Shown here: positions 22,008-33,463 of the stretch, in pieces | Layout: the number at the start of each line of letters is the position of its first letter | How positions within the stretch are numbered: position 1 is the first letter of the stretch | NCBI GenBank assembly: GCA_000733355.1 | Contig: JNVV01000013.1 | Location: forward strand, 760,338 to 824,337 | Length of the DNA: 64,000 nt | Source: Falciphora oryzae | Lineage: Eukaryota > Ascomycota > Sordariomycetes > Magnaporthales > Magnaporthaceae | Direction: 5' to 3' | Translations under genes and position numbers: made by a program | Notes under the pieces: model-generated | Database searches by the model: none | What the model was told of the DNA's origin: nothing | What the model saw: only the letters and a program-made list of their open reading frames with translations

Positions 22008-24980
22008 ATGAGCAACAACTCGGATGATTCCGACCTCCTCGCTGGAGTAGATACGGGCCAAGGCACGATATTGGAGGACGGAAATGGTCAGCGTCGTCCG
22101 AGCTTTGGGGACCAGCGCCCAGCCAAAAGGGTGCGTTGGGGAGACGACAGTGCGCGCACACGGGTCAGTCGGGCCTGTGACAGGTGCAAGACGTGAGTGC
22201 TTATCCATCTCGCCGACTACTGCTCCTTTTGCACCCATGCTCGTTCTCACTCCTTGTTAACGTCGGCATGTCGCTCCTGTAGACGAAAAACGAGATGTTC
22301 GGGCAAGTTTCCCTGTAGCACTTGTGTACAGGCCAAGCTGGACTGCCAGTTTACTGCTGCGTATCGCCGGGGGCGGCTCCCCTCCATTGAGCCATCTGAG
22401 GAAGCAACCGCCACCCGCTTGATGTCTGATGGCTCGCCTATAAATCCCGAACACGGGCGTAGACAGGAGTTAGAGACTGAGCAAGATACAACTGTGCCGA
22501 GTGGGGCCCCTGTTGAAGCTCAGGAGCCTACAGCCACGTCAAAGACTCTTAACCAGCCGGCCGGGGACGGTTCCACTATTACGGACCACCAGGAACACAG
22601 CTGTGAGGATGTTTCATCCGGCAAGGGCCGAGGGCCATCCGGAGACGGGGAGACTCTCCGCCCTGACGTCACCTCTTCCCGCAACTCTCCGGAGCCGTCT
22701 CAGACGGACCAACAGGGCCATTACGTCGGCCCATCCTCCGGTGTCTCCTTCTTGCTGCGTCTGCAGCGGAAGCTGCAGGTGCAGATGCCTCCAGGGGCCT
22801 CGGACTCGTCCATCTTCACGTTTGGGGACATGCCCCTGCCCGACACGGACCCGACCTTCGTCATCTTGCCGCCCAAAAATGAGGCTGATAGCATGGTACG
22901 GCGGTACTTTGATTTCGCCCACGCCACGCACCGCTTCTTGCACCGCCCCACGGTCGAGGAATGGCTCACAGAGCTCTATGAAACCAACGGGACAATGCGG
23001 GAGAGGGAGACTGCTCGGAGCCGCACTGCACTACTCTTCATGGTATTCGCTCAGTCCATCAGCTTCCCGTCTTCGGCCAAGCTTTCGGCCCTGTCTCCCT
23101 CCGCAGTCGACATTGCGCGCGTGTCGCACGCCGAGGCCGCTATATCCAGCGTCCGCTTCTTTTCCGCCGCCGAGCACCAGCTCACAGCCGAGCGGGGCCG
23201 CATCCGCCTAAGCAGCGTCCAGGCACGTCTCGCGCAATGTTTTTATCTCCTTGCGCACTCTCGACTCAACCACTGCTGGACTCTGTTCGGCACAGTAGCC
23301 CACCTGGTAATCGCGCTCGGAATACACCGCAAGGCCCGTGGCGACCCCTCGGCGCTGTTACCCCAGCAAACAGACCAGATAGAGTCCGAGTGCCGCAAAC
23401 GAACATTCTGGTGCGCCTACAACCTCGACATATACCTCAGCTCGGTGCTTGGTCGGCCACGCACCTTCCATGACGACGACATTGACCAGGAACTTCCCGC
23501 CTGCGTTGACGACTCGCAACTGTCAAGAAGACGCAACCAGTATGCGCCGATGCCGACACCTAGATACCATTCCATAATGACGGGTCCGGTGGCCCATCAC
23601 AAGCTCTCCCAAATCCTGGCCGGAGTCTTGCGCGACCTGTATGGCATCAAGCCCCCATCCCGCTCCGAGCGACTGCGCCTTGCGGACAAGTACACGAAGT
23701 TGCTTTTCGAGTGGCGTGGGCAGGTGGCCTACCTGCTCGACACAGGCGGCGACTCGTCCATGTTTGTACCCATTGTGCTGCGGCAGCGCGATCTACTCAA
23801 GCTCGCCTTCTGGCACGCTCAGATCCTAGTGCATCGGCCGTTCCTTCTCGAGAACTTTGCGAGCCTGGCGAGCCACGGTAACAGGCACAGGCAGCATGCC
23901 GTTCAGGCCTCAACCAGGAGTCCCGAAGCTGAGGACAACGTTAGGCTATGTCTCGGTGCTGCCATAAGCATTGCAAGGTTGATACACGATATAGACAGCG
24001 CTGAGCAGCTGTACAGCACAATGTTTGTAAGTCCTTCGCTCTGACTAGATGGGTACCTGTGCCAGGCGTTAGACTTTCTTAACTTGCCAGACTAATGCAA
24101 TCAATCTCGATAGCTGATACCATACTACGGCTTCTCGGCCGTCGTTGTTCTTTACGTCCACGCCATCCAACAGCGGAACTCCCCGCCGGAAAAGTACCTT
24201 GCAGCTTTCAACGCAGCCACAGTTTGTCAGGATCACCTGTCATCCGTTGCAATCAGAGGCACCCTGACTGAGCGCTATAGCGTTGTGCTGCAGGAGCTCC
24301 GAAACGAGGTGCTGAAGCACTGCCACTATCTCGCTTCGGCGACCGCCATGGGCATGCCCGACACAATGTCGCTGGGCTCGAGCCAGAATCCACCGGCAGC
24401 CGGCGGGATGAATGGGGCCACGCCGTTGAATGCGGCCGTTCTCTCCCCCGTATCGAGCGCTGCCCAGATGGCGAACCGCAATGGGACGCTTCCCCATTCG
24501 GGACAAGCAACGGCACGACGTAGGCGCATGTCAGCCCCTTCGCATCCGGGGCAAAGTGGAGGCACAGACATGGTGCACTCTCTGGCGATGGTCGATAGCA
24601 ACGGCATCGGGGGAGCCGGCTCAGCTATCGGCACGGGCTCTGCGCTAGAAGCTAATCTCCAGCAGCTATTCCACCTTCCCGCGAGTGCACCTCCTGTCAG
24701 CTTCCCAGCTGAGGAGAGTCCCGGTGGCAGCGGCGGCAGCCCGATGACGCTGTTAACCGGGTGGGGTCAGTTCGAATCTCTGGTGAGTGCTTACCATCTG
24801 CTCGATTATCACTATCTCGCCTCGCCGTCTCGTGCCCATTTCCTAGGAGTTATTATACGCCAACTGATGTCACCTCTTGCGCAGGTTACCGGCGGCATGA
24901 TGGAAAGATTTGATGCCTTCTTTGCAGATTCGACAATGGAGAACTGGGATATGGCCCTGCATGGAGGCGTCGGGGCCTGA
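22008..24980 (+). CDS. Zn2Cys6 fungal-specific transcription factor
   Basis: Four exons: 22008-22192, 22283-24026, 24114-24782 and 24885-24980, about 897 residues. The first intron (GTGAGT donor) splits the zinc cluster, and the join restores CDRCKTRKTRCSGKFPCSTC plus a further Cys, a full CX2CX6CX5CX2CX6C. Basic residues precede it (PAKRVRWG), possibly a nuclear signal. The middle region has the fungal_trans signature: WTLFGTVAHLVIALGIHRKA, then ECRKRTFWCAYNLDIYLS and a GRPRTFHDDDID segment. The last intron, 24783-24884, is 102 bp, in frame and free of stops, so retention would add 34 residues; GTGAGT and GCAG ends favour splicing. It converges on the MFS gene and is a plausible pathway-specific regulator of the locus. 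Nuclear. Confidence 0.92.
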
Positions 24981-25199
24981 TCTGCACCAAGTGTCAGGCC
25001 TAGAAATGACCATTTTTATGACTCTACGAATTACTGACACCCAATATGAGCGTCTGCGAATTTCGAATTGCTTCCAAAAAATACATGCCGGGAACGCAAC
25101 CACCATATCCCAAATCTTTCCATTTAAAACGTTACGTTTACTCGATGTTATCTTCCCAGCCGTCGTATTGATAACCTCTCGCCGCTTGAATGAAGCTAA

Positions 25200-26933
25200 T
25201 CAGACATTGCTCCTACTGTCACCGGTGCGCTCGACGTGTGTAGCTGACTCCATTTTGTCAGGGTGGCCAGACTTCTCGGGGGCCGAAACATCCTGGCCCG
25301 ACGGCGAGGGCGGGGTCTCGACGCTCTTATCCAGCGGAGTGGCGACGACGTCACCAAAGCGGGCCGCGATCTCCTCGAGCCCGAGCTGGTTGGTCTCGGG
25401 CAGGAAGAAGAAGTAGCATAGGCCGGCAAAAACGTTGCACGCGATAAACACAAAGTAAAACCTCCAGGAGATCTCCTGGAAGGCGATGCTGGCGGCGAAG
25501 GACAGCCAGATGGCGGTCACGGCCTGGGAGAAGACGGAGAAGCCGACGCCGACGCCGCGCAGGTCGAGAGGGAAGATCTCGGCGACCAGGACCCAGACGA
25601 CGCTGTTGAAGAAGAAGGAGTAGGCGAAGGCGAACAGGTAGATGAAGGCGACGCCCGCGCGGCTGCCGTCCGGGTTGCGGTCGTCCGGGTAGGCGGCCGA
25701 GAGGCCAGTCAGGATGCACAGGATAGTCACGAGGCAGGCCTGGCCGCCGATGACCGTGGGACGGCGCGGCCAGTGGTCCGAGATGGTGAAGATGGACACG
25801 GCCTGCGCGACGAGTGCCATCAAGCCGTACAGGGCCTGGATCAGCAGCACCTGCTGGCCCTTGTAGCCGAGCGCGTTGTACATGAGCGTCTGGTAGTTCT
25901 GGATGATGTTTGACCCCGAGAGCTTGGTCATGTTGACGATGAGGCAGCCTAGCAAAGTGCGCCGGATGTAGCGCCGCGTGAACAGGACGCCCCACCGCGC
26001 CGCCTTCTTGCGGTTCGCCTCGATCATGATCTGCTCGTGCATCCGGGCGTACTCCTGCTCGATGAACTCCTCGCCGCGGTGTTCGTGGAGGTAGTGCATT
26101 ACTTTCTTGGCATCTTCGTAGCGTTGTTTTTGCATCACTGTGTTTTGTTGTGACCAACATGTAAGAAGCTGATTCGGCCAGGACACACAGCACAAGGAGA
26201 GAGGCTAGGTGCGGTATGGAGTGCTTACGCCAGCGAGGAGAGTAGGGAAGGAAGAGTGTCATGATGGCAAGGAGCAAGGCCGGCGGCGCCTGCGTGGCCA
26301 GGGGCGCCCGCCACTGCAGATCGCCAACCGCGAACGACCCGGCGTAACCAATCCAACCTGCCGCAAAAAATCCTAGGGTATTCATGAGGCCTTTGAGACC
26401 GACCAGGAACGCCCTGTTCTCGGGCGGCGAGATCTCGGACAGGTAGACGGGCGCGACGGGGTATACCATGCCCGTGGAGAAGCCGCTCAGGGCGCGCCCC
26501 ACGATCATCATGGCCGGGTTCATGGCGGCCGCCTGGATGACGGCGCCGACGACGGACACGGAGGAGCCGATCAAGAGCGACCAGCGGCGCGAACACGCGT
26601 CCATGGTCCAGCCTGACGCCGCGGACCCGACCGCCGAGCCGCCGTAATAAGACGATACAATGCCACCCTGGATGGCTGCGTTCTTCATGGTGACGCCGTA
26701 CATGGCGCGCTTGAAGGTGCTATGCGCGATGGTGGACGCGATGATGCCCGTGTCGAGGCCGTAGAGGAACCTGGTTGCCCATAGCAAACACGTTAAAAGA
26801 CCAACCGCTGGCCCAAAGACAGGTCAGAGTGTCCTCTGGGAAGCTCGTCGACGTACCCTGCCATGCTGATGACCGTCGCGATCGTAATAGACCGGACTGA
26901 GTTGCCCAAGTGGCCTCTTTTGTTCCCCATCAT
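25200..26933 (-). CDS. MFS sugar transporter
   Basis: Three exons on the minus strand: 26933-26857, 26770-26229 and 26137-25200, giving 518 residues. The first intron join reads GFLYGLDTG, the TM1 mark of the sugar porter family; the second joins PYSPRW to LMQKQRYEDA, the usual PESPRWL site after TM6. Other marks are PVAPVYLSEISPPENR, GRALSG and a final PETNQLGLEEI (PETKG-like). Twelve hydrophobic segments are expected and the visible hydrophobic stretches agree. It should import a monosaccharide or sugar acid across the plasma membrane. The neighbouring GH127 and catabolic genes suggest a pectin- or hemicellulose-derived substrate. The stop is 219 bp from the regulator's stop. Confidence 0.94.
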
Positions 26934-28119
26934 GATAGCCGAGGCTTGACGTGACGGCGAAGACCGATCTAGGGGTAGTCTTCACGATTGCTCTAACCTC
27001 AACCTTCTTACACGGGCCCGACTTCTTAGGCTTCTCAGGTGTGTGGTCTAGACAGAGAGCTCTCCTTGTATCTCAGTAGATAAACATGGAGTCTGGTTGC
27101 CGCGAACACAACTGGCAGTTGAGGTCTCACCTTTTCACCGCCCAGATCACGCCGCAACGGCACAGACCACTTTTTCAATATCAGTCTTCCAAAACCTCGA
27201 GATGATCCTTGCCTTGAGGATCTGGGGAAAGTGGATTGTCTGGGGTAGTACCCCCATCGTTACAAGGGTCTCCAGAGTCGGAAAAGCCTGCCAACAGCAG
27301 ACCTGAGGGGAAAGGGGCTCGGAGAAGGGGTCCATTCAAGCGAATGTGGAGATGCGTGGAAATGTTCCCTGTCCTGACGGCACTCGGACTTGGAGAGACC
27401 GTCCAGGGAGGCCACTCCCACCGCGCTTCCTTGGAGACTTGGTTGCTTACTCCGCAAAGACTTGCCGAAGCCTGACGACGGAGCCTTCTTCCTGGCCTCG
27501 AGCCCAGGGGATCTTCCGGGCCATAGTAACGCATCGTGCATAGGAGGTATCCAATTCGCCAGTCGTCTGCAGGACGCGTGTGCGTGCTTGTTTGCATCCC
27601 AACACGAAGTCCCCCCTGTCCTCGTTGCTTCTTATTCGACCTCGCGAGCGGGGGAGCTGGCGGGCTGTCCCACCCAAAACTTGGAGAACCCCGGCACTCC
27701 AGATGGGGCGGAGAAAGTGGGGGAACGGGATTGTCGAAAGCGGGCGCGATGCCGGCCTCGTTGCTTTCGACCGACCCATTCCCGAGATTTCAGCTTCCCG
27801 CCCAGCCTGGAGACAAGAAGGTGGTATCCCGGCGGGACTGCGTTGGCCTTCCCCCCGCTGCTGCCACATATCCGACATTTGCACGACTCCCGCTAGGGTA
27901 CCACGGTACTTATGCCGGGATAACAACGGACAAGCAGAGACGCCATGGGCCTGTGTTTTGATGGAGGGAACGATGAAGAGATTGTGAATGTGAGCCAAGG
28001 AGCCAGCTCGTAATGCGAGTCTATATCCAGCAATTGTGTTTTATATGGCATCTAACGGTCCCTAGTTTCCCGCGCCCCAGCTGTATCCCTACGTATTCTA
28101 TCAAAATGTTCGCAGGCGT
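26934..28119. other. intergenic 1.2 kb
   Basis: Upstream of the transporter and downstream of the ketopantoate reductase-like gene. Overlapping open frames of 90-180 codons around 27,180-27,998 occupy both strands and show no motif. No gene is called. Confidence 0.5.
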
Positions 28120-29387
28120 TCAAACCTTCTCAGACGCCTTGATCAGTCGAAGGTTGACGCCAGTAATGACCGTGTAGATTGTCTCGAGCGTGGGAATGCT
28201 GACACCCAGCTCCCTCCCCTTGCGCGTCGGGTAGCCGAGGATAATCTCAACCTCCATGGGCCTCCCGTTCTTGGCGTCCTCGTACATGCTGCTGTGGATT
28301 GGCGGCATGGCCAGGATCTTGCCCATGAGCCGGTCGATCAGCGCCTCCTTGTTCAGAGGCACGCCGAGCGCCAGCGCCACGTCGATGGTCTCGCCCATCA
28401 GGCGGCGCGTCATCGGCGTCGCGCCGGGCGAGCTGCCCAGCCAGGCATGCGTGTCGAGGAAGGTCAGCGTCGTGAGCGAGTTCCAGGCCACGTTCCAGAC
28501 CACCTTCTCCCACCGCTGCACCTGCACGTTGGGCACGACTTGGAACACGGTCTTGCCCGCGTTTAGCAGGCCCGCGAACTCGTCCAGCCGCGTCTGTTCC
28601 CGGTCCGGTGCCGCGGAGGCTGGGTTTGGGAACAGGCCCATTTGCATGTCCTCGGACTTTGTGTGCGTGATAAAGCCCGGTTTGTGCTGGCGGGCGCCCA
28701 CCCATGTCTTGCGGGAACGAGGCTGTCAGCACAGCGGCGCATTCGAGAGAGGGCGGAAGGTAGCTTTTGGCTTCCGGCCTGCCTCTCAATATCTTAGGCA
28801 AGCGCCACTTGTACTCACCACGCAAGAAATAGTGGTGACGGAAGGAAACGCGTTCCTGAACGGCTCCTCGTTGCCTACTCCATTTTGGATGATGACGATG
28901 GTCGTCCTGTCCTCGTCCACGGCGGGCGCGAGACGAGCAGGGACCTCTTCCTGGCCGATGGCCTTGTTCGCGCAGACTATGTAGTCGAACTTGGCGCCTG
29001 CCTCGGCAGGAGTCCTGACAACTGTATTTTTCCGCCACAGAAACAAGGGTCAGTCACGCGAGTAGGAAGCTAAGTGGGTGTCGATGGTGTGGGCGGTATT
29101 CCTTTGCGACATACCCTTGTAGGGTTTTACGATATGCTTCCCATGATTCTCGCTGTCGATGGAAAGACCATTGGCACTGACGGCTTCGTAGTTGGACCTT
29201 GCGACTACGGTCAATCTGACGTTGGGGTTGCGGCTCAGGATAAAGGCGTAGAACGAGCCGATACTGTGATCAACAAAAAGTGAGGGGCCAGATCGGTTGG
29301 TCAGTCAAATGTCTCTGCGGGAGATAGTGGAGGGCTAACTCACGCTCCAAGCCCGTAGAGCATGACATCAAGTTGTTTGGAAGCCAT
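28120..29387 (-). CDS. ketopantoate reductase (ApbA/PanE)-like oxidoreductase
   Basis: Four exons on the minus strand: 29387-29344, 29263-29115, 29021-28819 and 28707-28120, giving 327 residues, normal for the family. The first splice joins the NADPH loop, YGLGAIGSFYAF. The IVCANKAI strand and VIIQNGVGNEEPF follow, matching the N-terminal domain. The C-terminal domain has WEKVVWNVAWNSLTTLT, the family Lys/Asn/Ser helix. PanE makes pantoate from ketopantoate, but fungi have several distant paralogues whose substrates are unknown. The location among sugar-acid genes raises reduction of a 2-keto acid as an alternative role. Confidence 0.9.
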
Positions 29388-29700
29388 GATGACAGCTGTT
29401 TACCCCTGAGTTCGTCTTGTACTTGCAGCTGCCCGTGCCTCAGCTCCCTATTTGGAGGAGCGCGATGAATGCCCACACCCCTCCTCGCATTGAGGAGTTT
29501 ATAGACAGCCGCACCCGCCTGCTCGGTAAGCTTTGGTGGGGTAAATCAGAGGACTTGCCCCCACGTAAAGGGCATCATGACGCTGGACCCGAGGCGGGGC
29601 TCAGCAGAAAGAATTGAAGCGCGAACATCAAACCCCCAATCGCAGAATTTCAAATGACCCCCAATTTGTTGGCTACGAGGTCTGGCTTTGTCTACCTGCT
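29388..29700. other. spacer with reductase promoter and GH127 3' end
   Basis: 313 bp. No further gene is visible. It should carry the ketopantoate reductase-like promoter. Confidence 0.5.
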
Positions 29701-31620
29701 CTAGTTGCTCGGAAGATTTCCGTTGGCCCGCCAGTACACATTGTAGTTGAAGCCATGGGCATCGTAAAACGCCCCCAGCTGCACCGTGTTCCCGTTCGAC
29801 GTAGCCCGAAAGTCCAGGTTGCCAGTCTTCCTGACCGACGCCAGATCCAGCCCAGGGGTGCCGCTTAAAGCCGTGTCGCCATACTTGCCGCTGAGGACGG
29901 CCGGGCCATACGCGACCGCCACAAGACCCTTGTCGTCGTTGGCCGCGATGGTGTACAGATTCATCGGCAGGCGCACCACCACCTTGTCGCCAGCGCTCCA
30001 GTCCCGCGTGATGGACGCGTACGTCCCGGGCGCCGTGCTGACGCCCTGTACCGCCTGCCCGTTGACCGTAATAACGGCTTGCCCAGCTACCCATGACGGC
30101 ACCCGCACCGCCAGCGTCCACCTGCCGCCGCCCGAGCCCGAGATGTCCAGCGTCGCCGTGTCCGACTGCGGGAAGCTCGTCGACTGCGTCACCACCACAC
30201 CGCCCTTTTGTGTCCATTTAACGGACGAGCTGATGAACAGGTTTACGTAAAGGGTGCTGTCCCCTTTGCCGCGGAAATAAATACTGTCCATCAGCTTGGT
30301 GTTGGTTTCGATGCCCGTTCCCTGGCAGCACCAGAACGAGTCGTAATCGGTGCTGTACGTGCCGCCACCCCACGCCGGCCCGATGCCGCGGCGGCCGCCC
30401 GGGTTCAAGGGCGTGAAGTATGTGACGTGGCCGTGGGCGCTGCGGGGGTCCTGCTGGCCCAGCATGTGGTTGAGCAGGGCGCGCTCGTAAAAGTCAAAGT
30501 AGGCGACGCTGGGGTCGGCGAGCCACAGCTCGCGCGTCAGCTTGAGCATGTTGTACGAGTTGCACGCCTCGGCCGTGTCCTTGGCCAGGTAGCCGGCGAT
30601 GGCGTTGGGCGGGCGGAAGTGCTCGGCCTGGCTGTTGCCGCCGATGGCGTACGTGTGCGCGCCGACCGTCATGTTCCACGCGTTGCGCGCCACGGCCCGG
30701 TACCGCTCCTCTTTGGTCGCCTTCCACTCGCGCGCCGCCCCGATCCATTTGGGCACCTGCGTGTTGGCGTGCAGGCCGTTCAGGCGGTCCTGGCCCTGCG
30801 CGAGCGGGTCGAAGACGGCAGCGTGGTCGAAGCGGCGCGCCACGGCCATCCAGCGCTGGTCGCCCGTCTGGTGGAACACGTCGGCCAGCACCTCGTTCAT
30901 GCCGCCGAACTCGGTGCCCAGCATGTTCTGCATCTGCTGGTACGAGAGCGCCGACGTGCGCGCGTCAACCCAGCCCGCCATGCGGAGCAGCACGTCGCGC
31001 GCCTGCGTGCTGTCCATGACGCGCCAGACGTCGAGCAGGCCGGCCATGGTCTTGTGGATGGCGTAGTATGGCACGTTGCCGTTGTTGAGCGTGCGCTGCT
31101 CGACCTTGTCGATCTCGGACTCGGGGAACCCTGAGAGGTACCCGCTCTTGAAACCGGCGGCACCGTTGTGGTTCTGACACTTTGCCAGCTCGGCGACAAA
31201 GTAGTTGGCGTGGTCGCGGCACGTCGTGTCGCTGAGGGTGGCGTAGCACTGAGCCCAGGCCGTCAGGAAGTGGCCCTGGAAGTGAGTGCGGAAAGGAAAG
31301 TCGGGCGCATCCCAGCCTCGGTTGGCCTGCGCTCCATTGGTAGACAGGCGGTGGTTAGCGCGGAAGTTGTACAGGAGGCGATCGACGTTGACCGATTTGA
31401 TGTAAGACAGCGTTCGGTCCTGGTTCTCACGAAACCGCCCCGAACCGAGGGAGACCTGGTTCAGGGGGAACGCAAACGCCACATCTCTCGTGTCGGTAAA
31501 GACAGGAGGGACCTCACGCGCGTACACCGCGTGCTGGTGTCCTGGGTGGGCAAGCGCGGCAGGGGCAGGCAGCAGCACCGCCAGGACGCCCAAGGCGTTA
31601 GATGCCTTGCAGCCAAGCAT
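29701..31620 (-). CDS. secreted GH127 beta-L-arabinofuranosidase-like (DUF1680)
   Basis: Single exon, 639 residues. A signal peptide is visible: MLGCKASNALGVLAVLLP, then Ala-rich residues with a likely cut after ALA-H. The (alpha/alpha)6 barrel follows. The GH127 zinc/nucleophile residues known from HypBA1 can be recognised: AEACNSYNMLKL (Glu-x-Cys) and FWCCQGTGIE (adjacent Cys pair, one being the nucleophile). HFQGHFLTAWAQ and GGMNEVLADVF are further family strands. The C-terminal third is a beta-sandwich with VNGQAV and WSAGDKVVVRLPM. The family removes beta-linked L-arabinofuranose; related families (GH146 and others) share the fold. It lies next to a sugar transporter and regulator, so it may release the inducing sugar outside the cell. 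Confidence 0.93.
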   Translation of the reverse strand: MLGCKASNALGVLAVLLPAPAALAHPGHQHAVYAREVPPVFTDTRDVAFAFPLNQVSLGSGRFRENQDRTLSYIKSVNVDRLLYNFRANHRLSTNGAQANRGWDAPDFPFRTHFQGHFLTAWAQCYATLSDTTCRDHANYFVAELAKCQNHNGAAGFKSGYLSGFPESEIDKVEQRTLNNGNVPYYAIHKTMAGLLDVWRVMDSTQARDVLLRMAGWVDARTSALSYQQMQNMLGTEFGGMNEVLADVFHQTGDQRWMAVARRFDHAAVFDPLAQGQDRLNGLHANTQVPKWIGAAREWKATKEERYRAVARNAWNMTVGAHTYAIGGNSQAEHFRPPNAIAGYLAKDTAEACNSYNMLKLTRELWLADPSVAYFDFYERALLNHMLGQQDPRSAHGHVTYFTPLNPGGRRGIGPAWGGGTYSTDYDSFWCCQGTGIETNTKLMDSIYFRGKGDSTLYVNLFISSSVKWTQKGGVVVTQSTSFPQSDTATLDISGSGGGRWTLAVRVPSWVAGQAVITVNGQAVQGVSTAPGTYASITRDWSAGDKVVVRLPMNLYTIAANDDKGLVAVAYGPAVLSGKYGDTALSGTPGLDLASVRKTGNLDFRATSNGNTVQLGAFYDAHGFNYNVYWRANGNLPSN

Positions 31621-33463
31621 GATGGCCCAGTAGTGCGTATAAGGAGACGGGAGCTATCCTGAGAGATGCTGGTCTGGGGCGTGTCTCTTGCGCACAGTCC
31701 CTGGCTCTCTTTTGGCCCAGTCCCCAGTCCCTCGACTCCCATTTTTATATACAGCCATAGGAATTCGGTGTAACACTTTTTTTCTACTACATCAAATTTT
31801 GTTGATGCTCCGAAGTCGAACCACCTCGAGGAATGTTTACGAATGACAAGGTCCCGGGGTAAGTCATTCCCCCGCCGCCATCGCGAGGTTACAACGCGCG
31901 TCGTCGCGGGCAGCGGCATTATTGGCGCGGCAAACACGCCGCTGTCACCTTGCCACCGAGACTAGCAGCCCACTCCATTACTGCCGCTGATTCAAAAATC
32001 TCCGATTCGAGGCAAAAAGTGCGTGGCAAGATCCGATCCCTGGCGAGGCAGAGCGCGGCTAATTGATGCGGCGGGGATTTCGAACTCCGCCCCCGGGTCG
32101 GTCGTTGGATTCTCTCAACACATGATCGTTCCCTTGGCAACTTGATTCGGGGAAAAAAGGCAGATCGCGGACCCGATCTTGAATATCTGGAAGACGGACG
32201 GCAGACAATCCTTGTTTTCCAAGCCCTTGGTGCCGGGTAGGAGGAGTGGAGTGGGCGCGACCTTGATACAACTACATGGCGATGCCTCCGCCAAGGGGTT
32301 GCACTACAGAGTTCGCGACTATCAACTGGGCGATATCGAGCATTTTGCGATTACTCCTCCATGTTTTTTTTTTTTTTTTTTTTTTTTGGTTTAGTACTAT
32401 GGCATATCAACAAAGCTAGGTAGTCAAGGGATGTGTATCTCCATCTCGCGAGAGAGCTGAAATTGTTCAGGATCCTGTCTTTCCAAGACCAAGCCCATCA
32501 AGCATCGGAGAAGCTAGTCCTTCTTCACACTGATTATTGGGCCGATAAGCCGTCCGAGGATTATTTCTAACCGTCTTCAGGATCGCCTATCCTGTCATGG
32601 AACCTGACAGCATTACCCCATGCTGCAGAGCTCTTATCCCTGGCGGCCCAACCGGACGAGGTTGCATGTGGCTGATGGACTAGACCCGGTCTCGGCCGGA
32701 GACCATCGACTACATTACTGCAACGCTCAGATACTACGTCCTCTTCGTTTGCGACAGCGAGCGAGTTATTCCTAGTCTGGCACACCGTCTGTGCTGTACA
32801 CCGAGGCGGAAAAGTCAAAATACGACAGCTTGTTGAGTAATGGTCGTCATATGAACAATACTAAATGCAGACGGTTCGAAGGGTCCTGTTGCTTCGAATC
32901 GTGATGTGCCGGGCATCAGATGGGCTTCCGGCAGGCGCATGTGGGAGTGGGAGTGGCCCTGCTGGGGAATCGAGAGATGGAATTCCGTGTACTACGCTGT
33001 AATCGCAGGGATATGGGCGTTCCTGCTGTATGGGATGGAGCCGTCAGAAATTATAGGGGTAGAAAATGGACAGGGCATCTTTATATCATGTTGTATGAAT
33101 TGCTTGTAGGGAAACGTGTTGCGCTGTGTGTGGCAATCTAGGCTGGTCTAGACACATGTGATGCTCTCAGTCTTCCGGAAATGGGACGATGCGTCGTAGA
33201 TGGCTGCCGCAATGACAGCATGCACATGAGTGCTCGGGCTCTGTCGGAAGACAAGAACAAAGAAATGGCATAAAACGAGACATCCCCAACCCCTTCGTAC
33301 CGTTCTCTGCACATGACAGCCTGAGCGAAGAGAGCTCGAGAATCCGGGTCCTTGAGAACTCAGCAATCCTTCGTCGAGTGAAGAACCGAGAAACGAAAAA
33401 AGGGGGACAGGATCACAGAGAAAGACGTCATCGACAACCCTCCAGCCCCCTCTTCATCATCCG
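31621..33463. other. intergenic 1.8 kb
   Basis: Between the divergent GH127 and P450 genes, so it holds both promoters. It contains a T-run at about 32364-32387 and no convincing reading frame. A tRNA-like T-loop near 32060-32090 was checked and does not fold. Confidence 0.5.

Noticed and set aside
30208..31134. Plus-strand frame of 308 codons opposite GH127
   Set aside because: Arg/Val/Ala-rich shadow with no motif.
32041..32110. tRNA-like T-loop (TTCGAAAT on the minus strand)
   Set aside because: The flanking bases do not form a 5-bp T-stem and no anticodon or acceptor stem could be found.
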